Part shown: positions 56,915 to 64,000 of the stretch, piece by piece
Numbering within the stretch: position 1 is the first letter of the stretch
Layout: each line of letters begins with the position of its first letter
Source: Hydrogenophilaceae bacterium
Lineage (GTDB): Bacteria > Pseudomonadota > Alphaproteobacteria > Caulobacterales > Aquidulcibacteraceae
Assembly: GCA_013389015.1 (NCBI GenBank)
Contig: JACAEE010000119.1
Location: 1 to 64,000 of the forward strand
DNA: 64,000 nucleotides
Direction: 5' to 3'
Notes under the pieces: generated by a model
Seen by the model: the letters and a program-made list of their open reading frames with translations, nothing else
Told to the model about the DNA's origin: nothing
The model's database searches: none
Translations under genes and position numbers: made by a program

Positions 56915-57487
56915 CTAATCCGCCTGCTCGACGGCGACGACCTCCGGCACGTAGTGCCGCAGCATGTTCTCGATGCCCTGCTTCAGCGTCATGGCGGAGG
57001 ATGGGCAGCCGGCGCACGCGCCGCGCATCGTCAGCCGCACCACGCCCTCCTCATGGTCCCAGGAGTGGAAGAGCACATCCCCGCCGTCGCGCGCGACGGC
57101 AGGGCGGATGCGCGTTTCGATGAGCTCCCTGAGCTGCGCCACGATCTCGGCCGCCTCGCCTTCATAGACGCGCGCATCCTCCGCGCCGGATTCGACTGCG
57201 CCCTCCACGAGCATGGGACGCCCGGCCACGTAGTGCTCCATGATCGCAGCCAGCACGTGCGGCTTCAGATGCGCCCACTCGATCGCCTCGTCCTTGGTGG
57301 CGGTGATGAAGTCCGGGCCGAGATAGACGCGCCTGACGCCGTCCACCGCGAACACCGCCGCCGCCAGCGGCGATGCGGCCGCGGCCTCGGGGGTCGTGAA
57401 CTCCCGGCCGCCGGCGCCCAGCACCGCGCGCCCCGGCAGGAACTTGAGCGTTTGCGGATTGGGGGTGGATTCAGTCTGGATGAACAT
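56915..57487 (-). CDS. NifU-family iron-sulfur carrier (NfuA-like)
   Basis: 190 residues. The N-terminal Nfu domain is MFIQTESTPNPQTLKFLPGR; the C-terminal NifU domain carries the cluster-binding motif GACAGCPSSAMTLKQGIENM (C-x2-C). It delivers [4Fe-4S] clusters to client enzymes; ThiC, MiaB and EpmB in this window are clients of that type. The start at 57487 gives the canonical N-terminus. It lies 54 bases after the universal stress protein gene on the same strand. Confidence 0.95.
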   Translation of the reverse strand: MFIQTESTPNPQTLKFLPGRAVLGAGGREFTTPEAAAASPLAAAVFAVDGVRRVYLGPDFITATKDEAIEWAHLKPHVLAAIMEHYVAGRPMLVEGAVESGAEDARVYEGEAAEIVAQLRELIETRIRPAVARDGGDVLFHSWDHEEGVVRLTMRGACAGCPSSAMTLKQGIENMLRHYVPEVVAVEQAD

Positions 57488-57541
57488 GCGGGCCTCTCCC
57501 GCCATCTGGGCGCGCGCGGCGCTGCGATCAACCGGTTTCAC

Positions 57542-58057
57542 TCACGCGGCTGGCGGCGTTTCCGCGGGGGCCGCGCCGCCCTCCGGCTCGGCGAGCGCCA
57601 GCAGCTGCTCGCGCGGCAGCGCGCCGGGCACGATCAGCACCGGCACCGGCCGCGTCGCGAAACTCTGGCCGCGCGCGGCCTGCGTGACCAGCGGTCCTGG
57701 CCCGCCGGCGCCCGCGCCCGCCGCCAGCGCCAACACCTTGATGCTGGGATCTTCGTCGATCAGCCGCTTGATCTCGGTCTTGAGGTCGCCCTCGCGAATG
57801 ATGATCTCGACCGTGAGCCCGGATTCCGCCCAAACCTCTGCGGCGTAGCGTTCGGCCAGCGCCTCGGCGGCGTCGGCTGCTTCTCGGCGAATCTCTTCGG
57901 ACACCGCCACCCATTCCGCCGGAGGCGTCGGCGCGATCACGCGCAGCAAGACCACGCCGGCGTCCGTCAGCTTGGCGCGGCGCGCGGCATAGGTCAGCGC
58001 CGCGGGAAATTCAGGACTCTCATCCGCGATCACCAGATATCGAAACCGATCCGCCAT
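57542..58057 (-). CDS. Universal stress protein (UspA family)
   Basis: 171 residues. The fold is marked by RYLVIADESPEFPAALTYAA at the start and the alternating strands ending in VPVLIVPG. The usual nucleotide-binding G-x2-G-x9-G(S/T) region is represented by a Gly/Ala-rich run GAGAGGPGPLVTQAA and is therefore not typical. An Ala/Pro-rich tail follows. It stands between trpS and the nfuA-like gene on the same strand. Confidence 0.88.
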   Translation of the reverse strand: MADRFRYLVIADESPEFPAALTYAARRAKLTDAGVVLLRVIAPTPPAEWVAVSEEIRREAADAAEALAERYAAEVWAESGLTVEIIIREGDLKTEIKRLIDEDPSIKVLALAAGAGAGGPGPLVTQAARGQSFATRPVPVLIVPGALPREQLLALAEPEGGAAPAETPPAA

Positions 58058-58222
58058 GGCGTCACCTGCCCGTCGCTTTGTTCGTCCCGCTCGCATGGAG
58101 ACGAATGCTTGGGCGCGTCGCCTTGTTACTTAAGTCGCCGCGCCGCCCTTGGCCAGCGCCGGGCGCGGCCCCGAATCACATGCAGCGATGACTATGCGCC
58201 GGGTCCAGCGCGTCGCCGACTC

Positions 58223-59260
58223 TCAGGCGCCCCAGAACCCGACGATCCGGCGCACGTCGCGCATGATCGGCTCGGCCAGCGCGTCCGCTCGCGCCGCCCC
58301 CTCGCGCAGGATCGCGTCGAGCGCCGCGCGATCGGCCAAGAGCCGGCGCAGCTCCGCCGCGATCGGGCTCAGCTTGGCGATGAGCGCTTCCGCGAGCGCC
58401 GGCTTGAACGCGCCGAATCCCTTGCCGCCCCATTCCTGCAGCGCCGCCTCGACGCTCTTGTCCGTCACCGCCGCATAGATGCCGACGAGATTTTCGACCT
58501 CGGGGCGCCCATCGAGGCCCGCCTTCGTCTCCGGCAGCGGTTGCGGATCGGTCGTCGCCTTTTTGATCTTGTTCATGATCGCATCGGAATCGTCGGTCAG
58601 GTTGATCCGCGACATGTCCGAGGGATCGGACTTCGACATCTTCTTCGCGCCGTCGCGCAGGCTCATGATCCGCGCCCCCGGCCCTTCGATCAGCGATTCC
58701 GGCAGCGGAAAGAATCCCGGCGCGTCGAAATCATTGTTGAACTTCTGCGCAATGTCGCGCGCCAGCTCCAGGTGCTGCTTCTGATCTTCGCCCACCGGCA
58801 CGTGCGTGGCCTTGTAGGCGAGGATGTCCGCCGCCTGCAGCACCGGATAGTCGAACAGCCCCACGCTCATGCGCTCGGAGTGCTTGCCGGCCTTGTCCTT
58901 GAACTGCGTCATCCGCTCGAGCCAGCCCATGCGCGCCACGCAATTGAAGATCCAGGCGAGCTCCGCATGCGCCCGCACCGCCGATTGCACGAACACGATC
59001 GAGCGCTTGGGGTCGACGCCCGCCGCGAGATACGCCGCGGCCACTTCGCGCGAGCGCTCGGCCAGCGTCTTGGGATCGTGATCGGCGGTCATGGCGTGCA
59101 GATCGACGATGCAATAGATGCAGTCGTCGAAGCGCTGCTGCAGCGCCACGAACTTTGTGAGCGCGCCGAGATAATTGCCCAGATGCAGCCCGTTCGTCGG
59201 CTGCATGCCCGAGAATACGCGCTGCGGGCCGGCATAGGCCGGCGGGGATTGGTCAGACAT
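58223..59260 (-). CDS. trpS: Tryptophanyl-tRNA synthetase
   Basis: 345 residues. The class I signatures are [14 protein letters not shown] (HIGH) at about 19-32 and [10 protein letters not shown] (KMSKS) near 207. [20 protein letters not shown] is the tryptophan/ATP region. Length and arrangement are those of bacterial TrpS. The ATG at 59260 follows GGAG-rich sequence. It lies in the typical glnD-murJ-trpS order, with murJ upstream by 128 bases. Confidence 0.98.
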   Translation of the reverse strand: MSDQSPPAYAGPQRVFSGMQPTNGLHLGNYLGALTKFVALQQRFDDCIYCIVDLHAMTADHDPKTLAERSREVAAAYLAAGVDPKRSIVFVQSAVRAHAELAWIFNCVARMGWLERMTQFKDKAGKHSERMSVGLFDYPVLQAADILAYKATHVPVGEDQKQHLELARDIAQKFNNDFDAPGFFPLPESLIEGPGARIMSLRDGAKKMSKSDPSDMSRINLTDDSDAIMNKIKKATTDPQPLPETKAGLDGRPEVENLVGIYAAVTDKSVEAALQEWGGKGFGAFKPALAEALIAKLSPIAAELRRLLADRAALDAILREGAARADALAEPIMRDVRRIVGFWGA

Positions 59261-59388
59261 GGAAGGCTCCAAGGGAGAAGAACGCAAACGAAGGCGCCGC
59301 CCCGTGCGGAGCGGATCGGGAGCGGGTCACCGCCGCCATCGTCCCTTCAGAGCAAGCATCATGCGTCCTTCTCGCGGCGCCGCTTCTA

Positions 59389-60996
59389 TCAGCCGTCGAA
59401 CCCGCCGGGCAAGCCGCCGCTCCCCGCGCCGGCCGGCCCCCGCTCGCGCCGAAACGCCGCGCGCACCTCGCTGATCGTCACCGCGCGGAACAGGAACGCG
59501 CACACGAAATAGACGACCCCGCCTACGCCGATCACCGCCGCGATCGCCATTTCCTTGCCGCCCAATAGCGCCTCCAGCGTCGCCCGCTGCGAGCCGGCCA
59601 GAAACAGCAGCAGGAACAGCGTCCCGCTGGCGAGCCCCACCCGCGCCAGCCGCGCATAGGCCGCCCGCGTCGGCCCATAGGCGTTTCGCTTCGAAAGCGA
59701 GCGGATCATCAGCCCGACATTGAGCCATGCCGCGGCGCTCGTCGCGATCGCCAGCCCCGGAAACCCTGCAACCCCGAGCGCCCGCAGGCCGAAGAAGAGC
59801 GCCGCGCCAAGCCCGATGTTCAGCGCCATTGAAACGATCGCGTAACGCATCGGCGCGCGCGTGTCTTCACGCGCGAAGAACGCCGGCGCATAGACCCGCG
59901 CCAGCACGAACGCCGGCACGCCCCAGCCATAGTGCGTCAGCGCCAGCGCCGTATTGCGCGCGTCATCCGCAGTGAACGCGCCGCGCGAGAACAGGCCGTC
60001 GATGATGAAGAACGGGATCGCCAGCATCGCCGCCGCCGCCGGCAGCGTGAACGCCATCGAGAGCGCCACCGCATCGTCGAGCGCCGCCTTGGCGCCCGGC
60101 GCGTCGCCTTCCTGCACCAGCCGCGAAAGCCGCGGCAGCATCGCCACGCCGACGGCGATGCCGATGAGCCCGAGCGGCATCTGATAGAGCCGGTCCGCGA
60201 CATTGAGGAACGCGATCGCGCCTTCTTCGTAGGACGCGAGAATCTGGCTGACCATGACATTGATCTGCAGCGCCCCGCCGGCGATCGCGCCCGGCACGGC
60301 GAGCGCCGCGATCCGCTTCACGTTCGCGGTGATCCGCGGCGCCTTGATCGCGCCATGCGCCCCGGCGCGCTGCGCGCCGGCCCACACCCAAGCCGCCTGC
60401 AGCACGCCCGACACGCTGACCGACACGGCCGCGGCGATGGCGGCCTGCACCGCGTCGCGCTGAAACGGCCACACGCCCACGAGCAAACAGAGATTGAGCA
60501 GGATCGGCGCCGCCGCCGCGACGAAGAACTTCCCCCGCGCATTGAGCACGCCGGAGAACAGCGTCGCCACGCTCATCGCCATCAGATACGGCATCGTCAG
60601 CTGCGTCAGCAGCGTCGCCAGCCGGAACGCCTGGGGATCGTCGACATAGCCGGCGAACAGCACGAGATTGATCCACGGCATCGCCGCCACCGCGATCGCC
60701 GTCAGCGCCGCGGTGATCACCAGCAGCACGGCGAGCGCCTCGTTCGCCATCCGGTCGGCCTCCTCAGGCCCCTTCTCCGCGAGCGTCTTGGCGTAGACCG
60801 GCACGAACGCCTGGCTGAACGCGCCCTCGGCGAAGAGCCGCCGGAACAGGTTTGGAAAGCGCAATGCCGCGAAGAACGCGTCCGCCACCGGCCCCGCGCC
60901 CATCGCCGCCGCGATCAGGAGGTCGCGCGCGAATCCGAGCACGCGCGAGATGAGCGTGAGCCCGCCGATCACCGCCGTGTTGCGCGCCAAGCTCAT
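59389..60996 (-). CDS. murJ: Lipid II flippase MurJ
   Basis: 535 residues with about fourteen membrane segments. NTAVIGGLTLISRVLGFARD followed by LLIAAAMGAGPVADAFFAAL, then FRRLFAEGAFSQAFVPVYAK is the MviN/MurJ N-terminus with the functional arginines. It flips lipid II across the inner membrane for peptidoglycan synthesis. It follows glnD by 40 bases, as in many alphaproteobacteria. Confidence 0.97.
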   Translation of the reverse strand: MSLARNTAVIGGLTLISRVLGFARDLLIAAAMGAGPVADAFFAALRFPNLFRRLFAEGAFSQAFVPVYAKTLAEKGPEEADRMANEALAVLLVITAALTAIAVAAMPWINLVLFAGYVDDPQAFRLATLLTQLTMPYLMAMSVATLFSGVLNARGKFFVAAAAPILLNLCLLVGVWPFQRDAVQAAIAAAVSVSVSGVLQAAWVWAGAQRAGAHGAIKAPRITANVKRIAALAVPGAIAGGALQINVMVSQILASYEEGAIAFLNVADRLYQMPLGLIGIAVGVAMLPRLSRLVQEGDAPGAKAALDDAVALSMAFTLPAAAAMLAIPFFIIDGLFSRGAFTADDARNTALALTHYGWGVPAFVLARVYAPAFFAREDTRAPMRYAIVSMALNIGLGAALFFGLRALGVAGFPGLAIATSAAAWLNVGLMIRSLSKRNAYGPTRAAYARLARVGLASGTLFLLLFLAGSQRATLEALLGGKEMAIAAVIGVGGVVYFVCAFLFRAVTISEVRAAFRRERGPAGAGSGGLPGGFDG

Positions 60997-61036
60997 TCGC
61001 GATCGCCTCCCGCGGGCCCGCCCGCGGCGCGGAGTG

Positions 61037-63874
61037 CTAACGCGCGTCGGAGGCGAGCGCCACCGCCAAGGCGCGCCGCGCCGGATCGGACGGCGCCTCA
61101 GGCGCGCCCGCGCGCAGCGTCTCGAGCAGTCCGTCCTTCAATCGCTGGAGCAGCATGGGGTCGGTGATTTTCCCCCCGCCGGGCGCTTGGACGTAGAAGA
61201 CGTCCTCCACCCGCTCGCCGAGCGCCCCGATATGGGCGGACGCAATCGAGACGCCCGCCTCGGCGAACACCGCCGCCAGCTCCGCCAGCAGCCCCGCCCG
61301 GTCGCGCCCCGACGCTTCGATCACCGTCGCCCCGGGCGTGAACGCGTTGTCGATCCGCACCCACGGCTCGATCGCGAACGCCGCGAGCCGCTGCGACGGC
61401 GTCGATCCGGCGGACGCACGCACGTCGCCGTCCGCCGCCTGCTCCAGGCGCAGGATCAGCCGGTTGAGCGTGTAGGGATCGTCGACGCCATAGGGCTTGC
61501 CGTCGGCGGCGTGCACCGAGAACACGTCGAACGCGCGCGCATCGTCCGTGGTGTTGATGCGCGCGTCGATGATGTCGGCGCCGGAATTGGCGAACGCCGC
61601 CGCGAGGCTGGCGAACAACCCCTTGCGGTCGGGCGCGATCACCAGGATCTCGGTCACGCCGCGCCCCGGCCGCGGCCGCGCCGCCACGTGGATCGCCTTG
61701 CCCTGTTGCAGCGCCGCGTCGGTCTCCTGCGCGTGCCAAGTCAGCGCCTCGAGATCGAACGCGAGCCAATAGGCGTCGCCCATGGCGTCGAGACGGGGCG
61801 CAAGCCGCGCCGCCGCCGACGCCCCAATCGCATCATTGAGTTGTCCGCGCACGCCCGCGGCCCGCGCCGCGAGCCGTTCGCGCACGCCCGCTTCGTCCGT
61901 ATGTCCGCCCTGCAGCGCCGCCTCCGCAAATCCGAAGAGATCGCGCAACACCTGGCCCTTCCAGTCGTTCCAGATGCCCGGCCCGACCGCGCGGATATCG
62001 GCCACCGTCAGCACCAGAAGCAGGCGCAGCCGCTCCAGCGTGCCCATGGTTTGCGCAAATTGCGCGATCGTATGCGGATCGCCGATGTCGCGTTTCTGCG
62101 CCGTGTCGCTCATCAGGAGATGATGGCGCACCAGCCAGGCGACGAGTTCGATCTCCTCTTCCGGCAGCTTGAGGCGCTGGCACGCCGCACGCGCGGCCAT
62201 CTCGCCCATGATGCACTGATCCCCGGCGCCCTTGCCCATGTCATGAAATAGCATCGCCAGATAGAGCGCGCGGCGCATCTGCACCTTGGGCATGATCTCG
62301 CTCGCCAGCGGATGCTGATCGCGGCACCGTCCGTTTTCGATGTCCGAAATGATCTGAACCGCGCGCAGCGTGTGCTCGTCCACCGTGTAGTGGTGGTACA
62401 TGTTGAACTGCATCTGCCCGACGACGCGTCCGAACTCCGGCACGAACCGCCCGAGCACGCCCGTCTCGTTCATCAGCCGCAGCACGGCGGCGGGATTGCG
62501 CTTGGATGTCGCGGCGTTGAGGAACGCTGCGATCGCGCGCGGATCGCTGCGCAGCCCGCTGTCGATGCGCCGCAGCCGCCTGTCGATCAGCGTGATCAGA
62601 TCGGGATGCAGGTCGAGATCATTGGCGTCGGCGATCTCGAACACGCGCAGGATGTTCACCGGATCGTCGAACGTCGCCGCGCTCTCCGCGCTCAGCCGCC
62701 CGCCGACCAGGGTGAAGCCGGGCTCGGCCAGCGCCCGCGCCGCGCGCGGCCGGTTGGCGCCGCCCGAGAGCATGCGCGCCAGATTGATCGGCCCGCCCTT
62801 GGCGTGGTCGGCCTCGAGCTTCGCGCACAGCGTCCGCGTCAGCGCGCCGACATCCTTCGCCATCAGGAAATAGTGCTTCATGAACCGCTCGACGCGGGGC
62901 TGGCCCTCGCGCTCGACATAGCCGAGCCGCGCCGCGATCTCCGGCTGCAGATCGAAAGAGAGTCGCTCCTCCGCGCGCCCGGTCAGGAAGTGCAGATGGC
63001 AGCGCACGCTGTACATGAATTCGAGCGCGCGGCGGAATCGCTTGCCGTCCTCGGGCGAGAACACGCCCTTGCGTATGTATTCCGCGCCCTTTTGATAGCC
63101 GTACACATGCCGCGCCAGCCAGAACAGCGTGTGCAGATCGCGCAAGCCGCCCTTGCCCTCTTTGACGTTGGGCTCGACCATGTAGCGCGATGCGCCCACG
63201 CGCGCGTGCCGCAGATCACGCTCCTTCAACTTCGCGGCGATGAACGCGGCGTGCCGCCCTTCCGTCACCTCCTTGCGGAACCGCTCGCGCAATTTCTCCG
63301 TCAGCGCCTTGTCGCCGGCGACATGCCGCATCTCCAGCAGCGCGGATTCGATCGTGTGGTCCTCGCGCGCAAGCCGGATGCATTCGTCCACCGTGCGCGA
63401 AGAGAAGCCGACCTTGAGCGAGAGATCATAGAGCCGATGCAGCATGTACTCGGTCACGCTTTCGGCCCACGGCGTGAGCTTGTAGTCCCGCAGGAACAGC
63501 AGATCGATGTCCGATGAGGGCGCCAGCTCGCCGCGGCCATAGCCGCCGACGGCGATCACGGCGAACTTCTCTCCCTCGGTCGGATTGCGCGATCGGAAGA
63601 CGTGCACCGTCGTGAAATCGTAGAGCGCCTCGATCACCACATTGGCGACTTTGGCGAGCAGCCGCGCCGTCGCAAAACCGTTCTCGCCCGCCTCCAGCCG
63701 CTCCTTGGCCGTCAGCCGCCCGCGGAACAGCGCCCCGTGCAGCAACTCGCTGGCGCGCCGACGCAGGCTCGCATCGTCCCCGATATGATCGAGCGCGGCC
63801 GCGGTCAGCTGCGCCCGCAGCCGCGCCCCGTCCACCACATCGTCGATCCGGGCGGGCTTGATCCGTCTGGCCAT
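61037..63874 (-). CDS. glnD: Bifunctional uridylyltransferase/uridylyl-removing enzyme GlnD
   Basis: 945 residues, normal for GlnD. The nucleotidyltransferase motif GYGRGELAPSSDIDLLFL lies at 111-128, the HD domain includes YHHYTVDEHTLRAVQIISDI and LAMLFHDMGKG, and two ACT domains end the protein (TEILVIAPDRKGLFASLAAA and VIEASGRDRAGLLAELAAVF). It modifies and demodifies PII proteins according to glutamine level. It is the first gene of the glnD-murJ pair; its ATG at 63874 is followed upstream by a 50-base spacer. Confidence 0.98.
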   Translation of the reverse strand: MARRIKPARIDDVVDGARLRAQLTAAALDHIGDDASLRRRASELLHGALFRGRLTAKERLEAGENGFATARLLAKVANVVIEALYDFTTVHVFRSRNPTEGEKFAVIAVGGYGRGELAPSSDIDLLFLRDYKLTPWAESVTEYMLHRLYDLSLKVGFSSRTVDECIRLAREDHTIESALLEMRHVAGDKALTEKLRERFRKEVTEGRHAAFIAAKLKERDLRHARVGASRYMVEPNVKEGKGGLRDLHTLFWLARHVYGYQKGAEYIRKGVFSPEDGKRFRRALEFMYSVRCHLHFLTGRAEERLSFDLQPEIAARLGYVEREGQPRVERFMKHYFLMAKDVGALTRTLCAKLEADHAKGGPINLARMLSGGANRPRAARALAEPGFTLVGGRLSAESAATFDDPVNILRVFEIADANDLDLHPDLITLIDRRLRRIDSGLRSDPRAIAAFLNAATSKRNPAAVLRLMNETGVLGRFVPEFGRVVGQMQFNMYHHYTVDEHTLRAVQIISDIENGRCRDQHPLASEIMPKVQMRRALYLAMLFHDMGKGAGDQCIMGEMAARAACQRLKLPEEEIELVAWLVRHHLLMSDTAQKRDIGDPHTIAQFAQTMGTLERLRLLLVLTVADIRAVGPGIWNDWKGQVLRDLFGFAEAALQGGHTDEAGVRERLAARAAGVRGQLNDAIGASAAARLAPRLDAMGDAYWLAFDLEALTWHAQETDAALQQGKAIHVAARPRPGRGVTEILVIAPDRKGLFASLAAAFANSGADIIDARINTTDDARAFDVFSVHAADGKPYGVDDPYTLNRLILRLEQAADGDVRASAGSTPSQRLAAFAIEPWVRIDNAFTPGATVIEASGRDRAGLLAELAAVFAEAGVSIASAHIGALGERVEDVFYVQAPGGGKITDPMLLQRLKDGLLETLRAGAPEAPSDPARRALAVALASDAR

Positions 63875-63924
63875 GCGCCTACTTTCACCTCTCGCGAGTG
63901 CGATGGGAAACGCTTAAGCTTCGT

Positions 63925-64000
63925 TCATGAATCGCGCGTCACCATCGCGAACGCAAACTTGCCCGAATTGCCGGGCTGAGTGATGCTCAGGGGCTGGGCG
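63925..64000 (-). CDS. C-terminal end of an unidentified protein (5' end outside window)
   Basis: On the minus strand an open frame enters from the window edge, reads AQPLSITQPGNSGKFAFAMV, then TRDS and TGA at 63927-63925. The composition is that of a globular protein's C-terminus. Twenty-four residues do not suffice to name it. It lies upstream of glnD in the same orientation. Confidence 0.35.
   Translation of the reverse strand, partial: AQPLSITQPGNSGKFAFAMVTRDS

Noticed and set aside
56861-59512. Very long open frame (883 codons) on the plus strand
   Set aside because: It is antisense to the nfuA-like, usp and trpS genes, which have clear motifs. Its residues are Arg/His-rich as expected from a GC-rich shadow frame.

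Overview
The window comes from a high-GC alphaproteobacterial chromosome. The closest feel is Caulobacterales/Hyphomonadaceae. Reasons: the alphaproteobacterial TCA gene order (mdh, sucC, sucD, sucA, sucB), a Fur protein without C-terminal CxxC motifs, a UrcA-family protein, and the maintenance block tsaB-rimI-fur-miaB-phoH-ybeY-corC-lnt-XRE. Genus is not resolvable by reading alone. No rRNA, tRNA, CRISPR array, IS element or integrase was seen.

Layout. 1-5.2 kb: the tail of an unknown protein, an MBL-fold hydrolase, an aldo/keto reductase, a PH-like membrane protein, then a TPP riboswitch controlling a small four-helix membrane protein translationally coupled to thiC. 5.2-7.3 kb: an accessory block of lower GC with a coupled DUF5343 + TIGR02391 pair, followed by a ParDE toxin-antitoxin pair. 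7.4-14.1 kb: acyl-CoA metabolism, with three adenylate-forming CoA ligases (one feruloyl-CoA synthase-like) plus a divergent VOC/TetR pair sharing a palindromic operator. 14.3-16.4 kb: a TVP38 membrane protein coupled to a flavin disulfide reductase. 16.4-19.6 kb: a compact EF-P modification locus (efp divergent from epmA-GNAT-epmB). 19.9-28.9 kb: a 2,4-dienoyl-CoA reductase, a MacAB-TolC-like export operon, an esterase, an MFS exporter and an enoyl-CoA hydratase.

29-47.6 kb: the TCA genes sucB, sucA, sucD, sucC and mdh all lie on the minus strand in the ancestral order, but foreign blocks separate sucD from sucC and sucC from mdh. The first block is a lipoprotein/M48 protease/lipoprotein operon plus two small secreted proteins; an array of 11-bp TGAC repeats resembling a Pho-type box lies in it. 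The second holds transporters, a membrane LytTR regulator, an M28 peptidase and acetyltransferases, one of which is broken by an amber codon.

47.7-55.3 kb is a minus-strand chain of tightly overlapping genes for envelope, ribosome and tRNA maintenance. It is followed by a second low-GC insert (55.4-56.9 kb) of three unrecognised genes, then nfuA-like, usp, trpS, murJ and glnD to the end.

The best candidates for new biology are: the DUF5343/TIGR02391 pair; the riboswitch-controlled membrane protein coupled to thiC; the acetyltransferase embedded in the EF-P modification operon, with a palindromic element inserted in frame in epmA; the 11-bp-phased TGAC array; and a recurring 12-bp palindrome (consensus TCCGTATACGGA) scattered through genes in all frames.
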